DNA of 64,000 nucleotides from Occallatibacter sp. GTDB taxonomy: Bacteria > Acidobacteriota > Terriglobia > Terriglobales > Acidobacteriaceae. Under the pieces are notes generated by a model that made no database searches, was not told where the DNA came from, and saw nothing but the letters and a program-made list of their open reading frames with translations. The DNA lies in assembly GCA_031296215.1 (NCBI GenBank), contig JARLGE010000112.1, positions 1 through 64,000 on the forward strand, in the 5' to 3' direction. Shown piece by piece: positions 34,308 through 42,327 of this stretch. Made by a program: the position numbers and the translations under genes. Position 1 is the stretch's first letter, and each line of letters opens with the position of its first letter.

Positions 34308-35150
34308 AATGCAGGAGTACTTGCGCCTGTGAACTTCATGGCGCGAGGTCGACGGTGACGCTGGATACGCTGCTTGGCTGGCGATGGTGTAGCCACTGAA
34401 GTGGTTGTGCCGCTTTTCTGCCCGCTCAATATCCCTGCGCAGGTGACCTCTTAAGTTCTGTGCATTCCGCTGCTTCTGGGCCTGGACGGATCAGCCAGTT
34501 GCTTTCGCTCGGATGACGGGACCGCGAACGGCAGGTAGCCTCGGGCCTCGGGTTCTATTCCATGGTCAGTCTGGCGTTCTGGACTACGCTAGCCCGGGCG
34601 GCTTGGCGGCAATGACTGCTACCGTCTCGACCGGAGGGCGGCAGCCGGCTACATCTGCTCTCTGCTGTATTGGGTATTTCTCCTTGCCCAAAGGACAGCC
34701 GATCACTGCGGTTTACCCCGCGGATGCCAAGCTCCCTGGGGGCCGTGGCCGGAACAGCCAGAAGCTCGCGCCAGGCCTTGAACAGGTCAACCTCCGTCAA
34801 AGACCGCGATCATGGAAGCTAACCCCTGTCCCTTGAAGGAAGTACCAGCCTTCGCAGCCCATAAGGCTCCCCAAAACTCGCTGCGGCCCCCGCCTCGCCG
34901 CAGCCTGCGCTGCTCCCACCTCCTTCCAGCCGGCCTTTCCAGGGTCCATCCAAGTCCTCGCTGACAGATTTCTTCGGAGAGGTTACCTTCGGCGACCCCT
35001 TTCGGGTTACCTCTACAACTAAAGGATAAAAACTCGAAGATTTTTTCCAAAAATCACCTGATTTCTGTTACTAGTAGTAGTGACGGTCAAGACCGGCCGC
35101 TCAGCATGGTGCCGTAACCTGGTTACCAAAGCGCGGCCAGAGGATCACCA
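34308..35150. other. 843-bp region without a supportable gene
   Basis: Short open frames at 34513-34836 (plus) and 34555-34800 (minus) lack ribosome sites and protein-like composition. Three GGTTACC motifs occur near the right end (34981-34987, 35005-35011, 35121-35127); the last is part of a perfect palindrome GTAACC-T-GGTTAC at 35114-35126, just upstream of the next gene. Could hold remnants of degraded genes. Confidence 0.5.
35114..35126. promoter_or_regulatory. Palindrome GTAACC-T-GGTTAC
   Basis: Perfect 6-1-6 dyad 24 bp before the start of the membrane-anchored protein gene at 35151, with two more GGTTACC half-sites 100-140 bp upstream. Operator candidate; regulator unknown. Confidence 0.4.
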
Positions 35151-35669
35151 ATGACTCTGATCTTGGTTCAAATTGCAGTATTTTTAGGCCTTGGTTTCTA
35201 CCTTATTCGCTGGCGCAGCGGTGTCCGCCGGCGCAATAAGCAGTCCTGGGACTCGCTGCTGGCACGTTTGCGCCCCGATTGGAGCGCCCGCGAGTTGAGC
35301 GAGCAGTTCTTGTGGAGAGAAGGCCTGAACGCCACACCCGCCGACGCATGGCAGCGCATGGAAGGGCCCAAAGGCCTCTGGGTGATGTATCAGAACGCCC
35401 AGGTCATGCTGGAGATGGCCGACTTCGCAGCTCGCAACAGCGAGGCTGTGGACAGGTTGCTTCTGGAGACGCTTCGCAGCGACGCTATGCAGATTCGCGT
35501 TTGCGTGCTGATGGCCCTGGCGCAGTACGCCTTCTCCAAGGCCAGCGAGGGCGTCCGCATCAATGCCTTTCGCGCTGCCACCATGTACACCGGCATGGCC
35601 GCACGCATGACCCAATTGCTGCAGGAAAATGCTCCAATGATGGTCCCCGACTTCGTCGCAGCCATGTAG
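35151..35669 (+). CDS. Membrane-anchored protein of unknown function
   Basis: 172 residues. One membrane helix at about 2-19 is followed by Arg/Lys-rich residues, so the rest is probably cytoplasmic. The remainder is helical: WDSLLARLRPDWSARELSEQFLW, then AAR-rich helices to the end. AGAGG lies about 8 nt upstream of ATG. A strong terminator follows 18 nt after the stop, so it is a single-gene unit. I do not recognise the family. Confidence 0.72.
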   Translation: MTLILVQIAVFLGLGFYLIRWRSGVRRRNKQSWDSLLARLRPDWSARELSEQFLWREGLNATPADAWQRMEGPKGLWVMYQNAQVMLEMADFAARNSEAVDRLLLETLRSDAMQIRVCVLMALAQYAFSKASEGVRINAFRAATMYTGMAARMTQLLQENAPMMVPDFVAAM

Positions 35670-35687
35670 TTGATCGCTCCCACCCCC

Positions 35688-35725
35688 AAAGAAGAACCCC
35701 GGCCACGGCCGGGGTTCTTCTTTTT
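35688..35725 (+). terminator. Strong intrinsic terminator
   Basis: Perfect 14-bp stem 35691-35704 / 35707-35720 (GAAGAACCCCGGCC and its complement), 2-nt loop as written, preceded by AAA and followed by TTTTT; may work in both directions. Confidence 0.92.
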
Positions 35726-35875
35726 CCACTGCTGCCCGATTTCGTGTTGAGAGCCAACCTTACAGCGGATCAAGAGTCGATGTATCCCGAAGGCAAGCCC
35801 GCCGAGTGGATTCTTCTTTCAAGAAGAAGCCACCTTCAAGACTATTGAGAAGGCTACGGTGATTCTGGTTCCGCT

Positions 35876-36844
35876 CTAGACCGGATTGTCGGTGAGAAAA
35901 ATGCCGATCCTGGCGAACTCGTCCGCGCTGAGCCGAAACGTGAGCGCGGGCGCTACCCCTTCCACCTGCTTTGGGCTGCGGCCTCCCACAATTGCCGCGG
36001 TTATGGCCGGATGATGCAGCGTCCAGGCCACTGCCACCACCCCGGGGTCAACCCCGTGACCGGCGCCGATCTCCCGCAGCAACTCTACAAGGCGCAGGTT
36101 TCTGGTCAGCCGCGGCTCGTTGAACTCCACCGCGCGCCGCCGCCAGTCGTCCGCCGGAAACGCCGCCACGCGCTCCGCGCTCATGGCGCCCGTCAACAGG
36201 CCCGAAACCATAGGCGAGTAGTTGATGACTCCAATTCCATGCGCCTGTGTAAACGGAAGAATCTCCTGCTCGATGGCCCGCCGCAGCATCGAGTAGGGCG
36301 GCTGCAGGCTGGTGACAGGCGCAATCTTCTCAGCCCTCTTCATCTGTTCCGCGTTGAAGTTCGAGACGCCGGTCCAGCGCACCTTCCCCTGCTCGCGGAA
36401 CCGCGCTAACTGCTCCCAGCCCTCTTCAATCTCCGCTTCCGGCTCGGGCCAGTGAATCTGGTAGAGATCGATGGTCTCCACGCCCAGCCGGCGCAGCGAA
36501 CCCTCCAACTCTTCGGCCAGCGAACCGGCCTTGAGCGAAGGGTAGATAGTTCGATCCTGGCGCCAGCGTCTCTCGCACTTGGTGAACACCAACGGTTTCG
36601 GCCCCGGCCAGCTCTTCACCGCCCGGCCGACGATCTCCTCCGAGTGCCCCAGCCCATAGATGGCCGCCGTATCGATCCAGTTGATGCCCAGTTCCAGCGC
36701 CCGGTGAATGGCGCCGATGGATGCGTTGTCGTCCTGCGGTCCCCAGGCGAACTCCCAGTTCCCTCCCCCAATGGCCCAAGCGCCAAACCCGATGGAGGTC
36801 AGTTGCAGATCCGAGTTGCCGAGGGTGCGGAGAGCAGGCTTCAT
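35876..36844 (-). CDS. Aldo/keto reductase
   Basis: 322 residues from ATG 36844 (MKPALRTLGNSDL, the family-type start); in-frame ATGs at 36862 and 36877 would add 6 or 11 residues, and the last one abuts the stop of the gene upstream. The catalytic tetrad is visible: Asp and Tyr in WIDTAAIYG, Lys in VFTKCE, His in YQIHWPEP. VRWTGVSNF and the C-terminal IVGGRSPKQVE bind NADPH. NAD(P)H-dependent carbonyl reduction; substrate unknown. Adjacent to a membrane module with which no functional link is evident. Confidence 0.92.
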   Translation of the reverse strand: MKPALRTLGNSDLQLTSIGFGAWAIGGGNWEFAWGPQDDNASIGAIHRALELGINWIDTAAIYGLGHSEEIVGRAVKSWPGPKPLVFTKCERRWRQDRTIYPSLKAGSLAEELEGSLRRLGVETIDLYQIHWPEPEAEIEEGWEQLARFREQGKVRWTGVSNFNAEQMKRAEKIAPVTSLQPPYSMLRRAIEQEILPFTQAHGIGVINYSPMVSGLLTGAMSAERVAAFPADDWRRRAVEFNEPRLTRNLRLVELLREIGAGHGVDPGVVAVAWTLHHPAITAAIVGGRSPKQVEGVAPALTFRLSADEFARIGIFLTDNPV

Positions 36845-36877
36845 AAATCCATTTTCAACCATCGGCTCCCATCTCAT

Positions 36878-37630
36878 CTAGTACGTCGGATCCGGATCGA
36901 ATCGATCCAGGGCGAGGACTTGATTTGGGCTGAGGGGAGCCCGATCCGCCACGATTCTGTTTGCGATCACCTGAATTGCATTCGATTTCGAGGCGAGATT
37001 CGACCGATGTATCCCCTTGATATCGATGCCTGCGCGGATGAGCACATACGCTACAACTCGTGCGTCTTCTGGCGAGGAGTTTGCGCCGAACACGATGTCA
37101 TTGCAAGGTACGTCGGCCACTAGGGGAGCCTCCTCCTTGAACCGGAAACCGAAATCCTCGAGAGCAGATGCCACCTTGGGACTATCGATATCTTTTCTGT
37201 AGTAGAGCACCTCGGTGTCCCATGCCCGGGGCGGATGTGCGGAAAGCCGCAGCTTGCTGAGTTGATCGTCCGCTTCGACGCTGCGCAGAACGCGGTCAAT
37301 CGCATTCGGATCCAGCCTTGCTTTGTCATCTCCGGCGACCGTTGACAGCTTCTCGCTCGACCAGCCGAAATTCTCGAGCAAGGGAGTGAGCGCCTTCAGA
37401 ACCTTCCCGTCCTTTTCGATCTGCCGATCCAACCCTTCCAATTGCTTCGCGGAATGCTCCACCTTCGACGCAGAAAAAATGAGCCACGCCGCCGCCACTA
37501 TCACCATGACTACGGTCAGGATCTGGGCAGTGCGATGGCGACGCCGATCCTGCGCTGCTATCTTCGTCAGCGCCGTCTCGAAAGTCTCTTTCTTTTCAGC
37601 AATTGAGGTCTGTTCCATCATCGCTTCCAC
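36878..37630 (-). CDS. Membrane-anchored protein with coiled coil and unknown C-terminal domain
   Basis: 250 residues. Cytoplasmic basic segment 1-33, one membrane helix about 36-54, a probable coiled coil (55-90), then a C-terminal alpha/beta domain (about 135-225): TEVLYYRKDIDSPKVASALEDFGF, CNDIVFGANSSPEDARVVAYVLIRAGIDIKGI. The pattern (strand, helix, glycine, strand, helix) loosely recalls LytR-C-type extracellular domains, but I cannot name it. Overlaps the next gene upstream by 13 bp. Base composition is lower in GC than the neighbours, which hints at transfer. Confidence 0.7.
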   Translation of the reverse strand: MEAMMEQTSIAEKKETFETALTKIAAQDRRRHRTAQILTVVMVIVAAAWLIFSASKVEHSAKQLEGLDRQIEKDGKVLKALTPLLENFGWSSEKLSTVAGDDKARLDPNAIDRVLRSVEADDQLSKLRLSAHPPRAWDTEVLYYRKDIDSPKVASALEDFGFRFKEEAPLVADVPCNDIVFGANSSPEDARVVAYVLIRAGIDIKGIHRSNLASKSNAIQVIANRIVADRAPLSPNQVLALDRFDPDPTY

Positions 37631-37974
37631 GTCTCCCCCAGCGCATCGGTCGCCATACTCAAGAGTTTGCTTTGGTCGTCAGCGGACAGCCGTTCGAACG
37701 ACTTGAATTGGTCAAGAAGGAACCGGTACGTCGCCAGACGCTCCTTGCGGGGCACCATCTCGCGATACGGATACACCGATAGGAGAGTCACGAAGAACCC
37801 CCCGAACTGGACGATCTGGCTGACCGAAGGTGCGTTCGAGGAAATTACATTGAAGCGCGCCAGGAGAAAAACCGTGACACCGCATACCACCAGTAAAGCC
37901 ATCCAACGCTTCCACGTCGAAATAGCTTCTGTCTGGATGCGTACTTGGTCTTCGAGCACGGTGGAAAAGTTCAT
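37618..37974 (-). CDS. Small two-helix membrane protein
   Basis: 118 residues. Membrane helices at about 23-42 and 52-69, then a charged cytoplasmic tail (YREMVPRKERLATYRFLLDQFKSFERLSADDQ). Overlaps the coiled-coil protein gene downstream by 13 bp, so the two are almost certainly one operon and may form a complex. Family unknown; lower GC than surrounding genes. Confidence 0.68.
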   Translation of the reverse strand: MNFSTVLEDQVRIQTEAISTWKRWMALLVVCGVTVFLLARFNVISSNAPSVSQIVQFGGFFVTLLSVYPYREMVPRKERLATYRFLLDQFKSFERLSADDQSKLLSMATDALGETWKR

Positions 37975-38214
37975 TTGCTAGCCCGGCTTCCTCTTCAGAT
38001 AGCTGCGCTGCTTTCTGGTCGATTACACAGTATAAGCGGTGGCCGGTCAACAACGATCTTCGATCCAAAATCCGAAGTCCGATCGTTGCGACGCCCTTGT
38101 CATAGCAGCAACTGTGGGCGAGCGCCGCAGCAGCTATCGAAAAACTCATCTTCCGAGAATTGGCGGGAATAGCATCGCGTCAGGATGTCATAGAGTCGCA
38201 CGTAACCAATGCCG

Positions 38215-39261
38215 TTACGCAGCGATCAGAAACCGCCCCTCGCGCATGATCTGTTCCTGTCCAGCCTCCGATTCGAGCCAGATGTTGAAGCCCAGCCCCA
38301 CCACATCGATATGCGTGCCCGAGCGCCAGGGTGCGCCGGTGTGCTCGCCGTAAGGATTGCCGAAGGCGATGTGGATGCCGGGAAACTTCTCGTCCTGGAG
38401 GATGTTGCCGATTACCCGCTCCACGCCGAGGTTGGTGCCGATGGCGAACTCACCCACGCGGTCGGAATTCTCGTCGGTGTGCGTGTAGGCCCAGAAATCC
38501 TCTTCCAGACGCTTGTTCACGCTGGTGCAGCTCACGATTCGGTTGCCTGCAATCGCGATGGTCAGCGGCGTCGCGGCCAGCAGGCCGTAGCGCGCGCACA
38601 GCCAGTCGCCCACCACTCCATCCACCACAAACCTTCCATTCACCTCGCCCGGCGACGTAAAGCACTCCCCGCCCGGCAGGTTGCCCCACTTCTCCGGAGA
38701 AATAATCCCCGAAGTCTTGAACCACTTGTAGCCCGGATTCATCTCCGCGGTAATATCGGTGCCCGCCGCGGTCGTGGCGCGGATCCGCGTCGCCTTCCGC
38801 ACCCGCTCCAGCACCTTCTGGCTCAGCCTGTCCACCAGGTTGAAGTCCGCCCTCATTCCCTGGCACATGATCTCCGGCGTAATGTTCACCATGTGGGCGT
38901 GGCGCATGTGCCGCCGGTTCACCACGTCGGTCATCTGCATCCGCGAGTGCAGCTCATTGGGCTGCACCTGCACGGCAAAGATCGAAACCTGCGAGGTCTC
39001 CATGTCCGCGAGCACGGCCGCGGGCATATCGACCAGCGGCCGCGGGGCAAGGTCCTCCAGCAGAAAAACATCCCACACACAGCCCCGCTCCACCAGTTGC
39101 GCTCCCAACGCGGCTGCGATCGGCTCGGTGGCCCGGTCTGTGATCAGCGTGACCTTCTCCGCCGGCTGAATGCGCAGGCAGGTGGATACGGCCGACAGCG
39201 CGCCGGGCTTCAACTCGGCAGGGTAGTCGATCGACAGCAGGCGCTTGGAAGTCTCGGTCAT
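38215..39261 (-). CDS. M29-family aminopeptidase (aminopeptidase T/S-like)
   Basis: 348 residues. Metal-site motifs of the thermophilic aminopeptidase family: NLPGGECFTSP (about 208-218; Glu ligand), VGEFAIGTN (about 273-281), and the HIAFGNPYGE...SGTHIDVV block (about 300-325; His, Glu and Asp ligands). Typical M29 members are about 410 residues; this one is shorter at the N-terminus. It probably releases N-terminal residues from peptides in the cytoplasm; substrate preference is not predictable. Confidence 0.85.
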   Translation of the reverse strand: MTETSKRLLSIDYPAELKPGALSAVSTCLRIQPAEKVTLITDRATEPIAAALGAQLVERGCVWDVFLLEDLAPRPLVDMPAAVLADMETSQVSIFAVQVQPNELHSRMQMTDVVNRRHMRHAHMVNITPEIMCQGMRADFNLVDRLSQKVLERVRKATRIRATTAAGTDITAEMNPGYKWFKTSGIISPEKWGNLPGGECFTSPGEVNGRFVVDGVVGDWLCARYGLLAATPLTIAIAGNRIVSCTSVNKRLEEDFWAYTHTDENSDRVGEFAIGTNLGVERVIGNILQDEKFPGIHIAFGNPYGEHTGAPWRSGTHIDVVGLGFNIWLESEAGQEQIMREGRFLIAA

Positions 39262-39555
39262 GGGTGGGCTAGAGGTCCTTGCTTAAAAAAGTCCATGGGG
39301 CGTCGTCCCATCCCTCAAGGGTACCCTAAACATTCGCGGAAATGAAATGAGGAAATGCCGGCCAGCACCGCGCTCGACCCGAACAAAACCGCCCCGCCGT
39401 TCCCGCTCCCGTTAGGGATCTGCCAGGGACGAAACACGGGCCATCCTCCTCCCGATTCCCGCATGGCAAAACTGGGTGACAGCAGGGCCTGTCAGCCCTT
39501 GGTGTCCTGTGCTACTATCAGCGTCGAGAGTCAGTCTCCACGGAGAATTCCTCAG

Positions 39556-39816
39556 ATGGCATACATCATTGCAGAACCCTGTATCGGCACCAAGGACACC
39601 GCCTGTGTAGACGCCTGTCCTGTCGATTGCATCCACCCCAAGAAGGACGAGGACGGCTTCGCCGAGGCCGATCAGTTATTCATCGACCCGGTCGAGTGCA
39701 TCGACTGCGGCGCATGCGTCCCGGCCTGCCCGGTTTCGGCCATCTTTGCGCAGGACGACTTGCCGGAGAAGTGGGCCCACTTTACCGAGAAGAACGCCAC
39801 ACACTTCGGTCGCTGA
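39556..39816 (+). CDS. Two-cluster bacterial ferredoxin
   Basis: 86 residues. First motif Cys9-x7-Cys17-x3-Cys21 with Cys25 nearby (3Fe-4S or 4Fe-4S site); second motif Cys48-x2-Cys51-x2-Cys54-x3-Cys58-Pro (4Fe-4S). This is the 7Fe/8Fe (FdxA-like) pattern. ATG 39556 has GGAG about 10 nt upstream; the longer frame to 39355 is not conserved-looking. Soluble electron carrier; it could serve the ferredoxin-type siroheme reductase 0.8 kb downstream. Confidence 0.93.
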   Translation: MAYIIAEPCIGTKDTACVDACPVDCIHPKKDEDGFAEADQLFIDPVECIDCGACVPACPVSAIFAQDDLPEKWAHFTEKNATHFGR

Positions 39817-39857
39817 ACGGCTACCTTCTCTTCATCGGTCTTGAGCTGTTGGCCACG

Positions 39858-39885
39858 CGTCCGCTGCGGTTTGCCGCTGCGGACG
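39858..39885 (+). terminator. Hairpin downstream of the ferredoxin gene
   Basis: 12-bp stem with one mismatch, 39858-39869 / 39874-39885 (CGTCCGCTGCGG / CCGCTGCGGACG), TTTG loop, no long T-run; 41 nt after the stop. Confidence 0.5.
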
Positions 39886-39988
39886 TTCGTGTCTGCGCAC
39901 GGGTTTTGAAGCCGGCGCGCCAAGCACAAACATGCACTCCCGCGCTGTTCCGAGCGCGCATTGCGCGAGTCAAGCTTTTGCGCAGGGT

Positions 39989-40237
39989 CTACTGGATTGT
40001 CTCATCGGGCTCTTTGAAGCGGGGCTCCTCGGCGGTCGGCGAGAATGCCAGGTCCGAAATCCAGCTTCTGGGCTCGCTGAGGGAACCCGAAATCGACCTT
40101 GCGCCGGTTGCGATGGCAAATCGGCCATTGCCGATTTCGACAAACTCCACACTGTCGCCGGTCTTCAGTCCAAGCTGTTTACGCACATGGGGGGGAAGGG
40201 TGATGCGGCCATTGAAAGTGACCATCGCGGAAGGCAT
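39989..40237 (-). CDS. SpoVT-AbrB-domain protein
   Basis: 82 residues. Residues 1-45 (VTFNGRITLPPHVRKQLGLKTGDSVEFVEIGNGRFAI) are a swapped-hairpin AbrB DNA-binding domain as in MazE/VapB-type antitoxins and AbrB regulators. The C-terminal 35 residues are linker-like, ending in FKEPDETIQ. No toxin gene is adjacent, so an orphan antitoxin or a regulator are both possible. Confidence 0.82.
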   Translation of the reverse strand: MPSAMVTFNGRITLPPHVRKQLGLKTGDSVEFVEIGNGRFAIATGARSISGSLSEPRSWISDLAFSPTAEEPRFKEPDETIQ

Positions 40238-40429
40238 TTCTATACCTCTGCCCCTATTCTAACCTTCGCGCGTTGTGGAACACGCGTGAAAATTTCGATA
40301 GCCTACCGGGGTTTGGGTTACCAGGGGTGCTCGGCCGGCAAGGGCATCCTTCGTCCAACGCGGCGTAGCGGTTGAAAGCAGTGGGCCAACTGCAGCCACC
40401 GGTCCGGCAGAATAGGCGTTGCCAGTCAT

Positions 40430-40458
40430 TTGTTTTTTGCGCGACTTGCGGCTATCAT
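40430..40458 (+). promoter_or_regulatory. Promoter of the siroheme reductase-cysG operon
   Basis: TATCAT (-10) at 40453-40458 with TTGTTT (-35) at 40430-40435, 17 bp apart. The -10 is 5 of 6 to consensus, the -35 is weak. The expected start, about 7 nt after the -10, is 40465, which is the A of the leader-peptide ATG. Confidence 0.6.
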
Positions 40459-40464
40459 CTCTTC

Positions 40465-40518
40465 ATGGGACTTTTCACCTGTTGTCGCCACCTGACGCCG
40501 CTTCGCGCGCACGGGTGA
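40465..40518 (+). CDS. Cys-Cys leader peptide (putative cysteine attenuator)
   Basis: Short ORF encoding MGLFTCCRHLTPLRAHG (17 residues), stop TGA at 40516-40518. It has tandem Cys codons 6-7 followed by Arg-His. No ribosome site precedes it, and the predicted transcript begins at or very near its ATG, so it would be a leaderless ORF. 42 nt after its stop a terminator hairpin precedes the reductase gene. The Cys codons lie in a segment (40475-40481) able to pair with 40512-40518, and 40469-40474 can pair with 40530-40535. Known analogues are Cys-rich leader ORFs ahead of sulfur-assimilation operons in mycobacteria. Confidence 0.6.
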   Translation: MGLFTCCRHLTPLRAHG

Positions 40519-40559
40519 CCTGGGTCCTGAAAGTCTGAGCGATTTCCAAGGTTTCTTCC

Positions 40560-40600
40560 AAGCCCGCGATGCAGCCACGCTGCCGCGGGCTTTCTGTTTC
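40560..40600 (+). terminator. Leader terminator ahead of the siroheme reductase gene
   Basis: 9-bp stem 40560-40568 / 40584-40592 (AAGCCCGCG / CGCGGGCTT), 15-nt loop, followed by the T-rich TCTGTTTCT. It sits before, not after, the structural genes, as expected for an attenuator. Confidence 0.7.
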
Positions 40601-40619
40601 TACAAATCGAGGAAAAAAG

Positions 40620-42317
40620 ATGGCCGAAGTTCTTGCAGTCAAGGAATCCAAAGCTCAGCGCGCCGAACGCCTCAAACGCGAGAAGAACCCCTGGGAAGCC
40701 TTCGACGAGGTTCGCCAGTTCGCCCGCGCCGGCCGCTCCAGCGTGGTCCCGGAGTGGGCCTCGCTTTACTTCAAGTGGTGGGGCATCTATACGCAGGGCG
40801 ACGGCGTGGGGGCCACAGGCGGCAAGGGCGGAGAGGGCCTCACCTCCAATTACTTCATGATGCGCATCGGCATCCCCAACGGCATCCTCTCGGCCGGCCA
40901 GCTTCGCGTCATCGCCCAGATCACGAAAAACCACGCCCGCAACCTGGCCGACATCACCGTCCGCCAGGCTATCCAGCTTCACTGGCTCACCATCGAGGCG
41001 CTGCCCGAGGTGGTAGACGCGCTCAATGCGGTCGGTCTTTCGCCCAAGGGCGCATGCGGCGACGTGGTCCGCAACGTGACCGGCTGCCCACTGGCAGGCG
41101 TTGCCGCCGATGAGCTCATCGACGCTTCCCCGCTGGCTCGCGAGATCGCTGAACTCCTCACCGCAAATCCCGAGTTCTACAATTTGCCGCGCAAGTTCAA
41201 GATCTCCGTCACCGGCTGCCCTTCCTGGTGCAGCAATCCGGAGATCAACGACATCGGCCTCACCGCCGTCCGGCACAACGGCCAGGTCGGCTACACGCTC
41301 CGCGTCGGCGGCGGCCTCTCCCGCGAGCCGTTTATCGCGGCGCGCCTCGACGCCTTCATTCTTCCCCACCAGGCCATTCCTGTCGTGCGCGCCGTAGTCG
41401 AAATCTTCCGCGACCAGCAGGGCCTGCGCGAAAGCCGCGAGCGCGCTCGCATGAAGTACCTCTTCCTCAAAGAAGGTTGGGCCGCCGACCGATTCCTGGC
41501 TGAACTCCAGTCGCGGCTCGATTTCACGCTCTTGCCCGCCGTGCCCGAGCGCGTGCCCAACGACATCTTTCGCGACCACGCCGGCGTGCATCCGCAGCGC
41601 CAGGCCGGATTAAGCTCGGTGGGCGCATCGGTTCTTCGCGGCCGCCTCTCCGGCGATCAGTTGCAGGCGGCCGCCGAGCTTGCCGAGCGGTTCGGCAGCG
41701 GGGCGCTGCGCACCACGGTCTCGCAGAACCTGCTCTTCATCGACATCCCCAACCAGAAGACCGCCGAGCTGGTTCGCGAGCTTGGGCAAATCGGCTTGCA
41801 AGTGGACGGCTCTTCCTTCTGGCGCGGCGCCATCGCCTGCACGGGCACGGAGTTCTGCAAGCTCGCCATCACCGAGACCAAGGGCTTCACCCGCTGGCTG
41901 GTAGACGAACTCGAGGAGCGCCTCCCCGGCTTCGATCAGGAGCTCAAGCTCAACGTGACCGGCTGCCCCAACGGTTGCGGTCAACACTGGGTGGCCGACA
42001 TCGGCATCGAAGGCAAAAAGATCAAGCACGAGGGCCAACTCACCGACGCCTACTACTTCTGCCTCGGTGGCGCGGTCGGCCAGCACGCGACCATCGCGCG
42101 CCCAGTCGGCTATCGCTGCCCGGCGCCGCTGGTTCCAGAAGCCATTGAGCGGCTGCTCCGACGGTACCTGGCTGACCGCGCGCCCGCCGAGAACTTGCGT
42201 GCCTGGTTCAGCCGCCACTCCAACGACGAACTTCGCACCCACTTGGCCGGTGAAGCCCTGGCCGCGGCCGAGCGGGATCTGCCTGCCGGCCCCGTTCCAC
42301 ACTTCCTGGCAGATTGA
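40620..42317 (+). CDS. Ferredoxin-type siroheme sulfite/nitrite reductase
   Basis: 565 residues. Six-electron reduction of sulfite to sulfide or nitrite to ammonium with siroheme and a 4Fe-4S cluster. Cluster/siroheme ligands: Cys407 and Cys413 (CTGTEFC) and Cys449 and Cys453 (CPNGC). The N-terminal half contains the pseudo-repeat with TSNYFMMRIGIPNG and TVRQAIQLHWLT. The ATG at 40620 has GAGG 7 nt upstream; the frame open to 40569 runs through the terminator. cysG follows after 10 nt. Sequence alone leaves sulfite versus nitrite open; the Cys-coding leader favours sulfite (SirA-like). Confidence 0.93.
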   Translation: MAEVLAVKESKAQRAERLKREKNPWEAFDEVRQFARAGRSSVVPEWASLYFKWWGIYTQGDGVGATGGKGGEGLTSNYFMMRIGIPNGILSAGQLRVIAQITKNHARNLADITVRQAIQLHWLTIEALPEVVDALNAVGLSPKGACGDVVRNVTGCPLAGVAADELIDASPLAREIAELLTANPEFYNLPRKFKISVTGCPSWCSNPEINDIGLTAVRHNGQVGYTLRVGGGLSREPFIAARLDAFILPHQAIPVVRAVVEIFRDQQGLRESRERARMKYLFLKEGWAADRFLAELQSRLDFTLLPAVPERVPNDIFRDHAGVHPQRQAGLSSVGASVLRGRLSGDQLQAAAELAERFGSGALRTTVSQNLLFIDIPNQKTAELVRELGQIGLQVDGSSFWRGAIACTGTEFCKLAITETKGFTRWLVDELEERLPGFDQELKLNVTGCPNGCGQHWVADIGIEGKKIKHEGQLTDAYYFCLGGAVGQHATIARPVGYRCPAPLVPEAIERLLRRYLADRAPAENLRAWFSRHSNDELRTHLAGEALAAAERDLPAGPVPHFLAD

Positions 42318-42327
42318 GGTCCAATTC

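Noticed and set aside
34513-34836. 107-residue open frame in the non-coding region
   Set aside because: No ribosome site, no hydrophobic core or family motif, odd amino-acid composition; an 81-residue frame on the other strand is equally open.
40430-40620. SAM or other metabolite riboswitch ahead of the reductase
   Set aside because: None of the conserved riboswitch core sequences I know is present; the Cys-Cys leader ORF explains the structured leader better.
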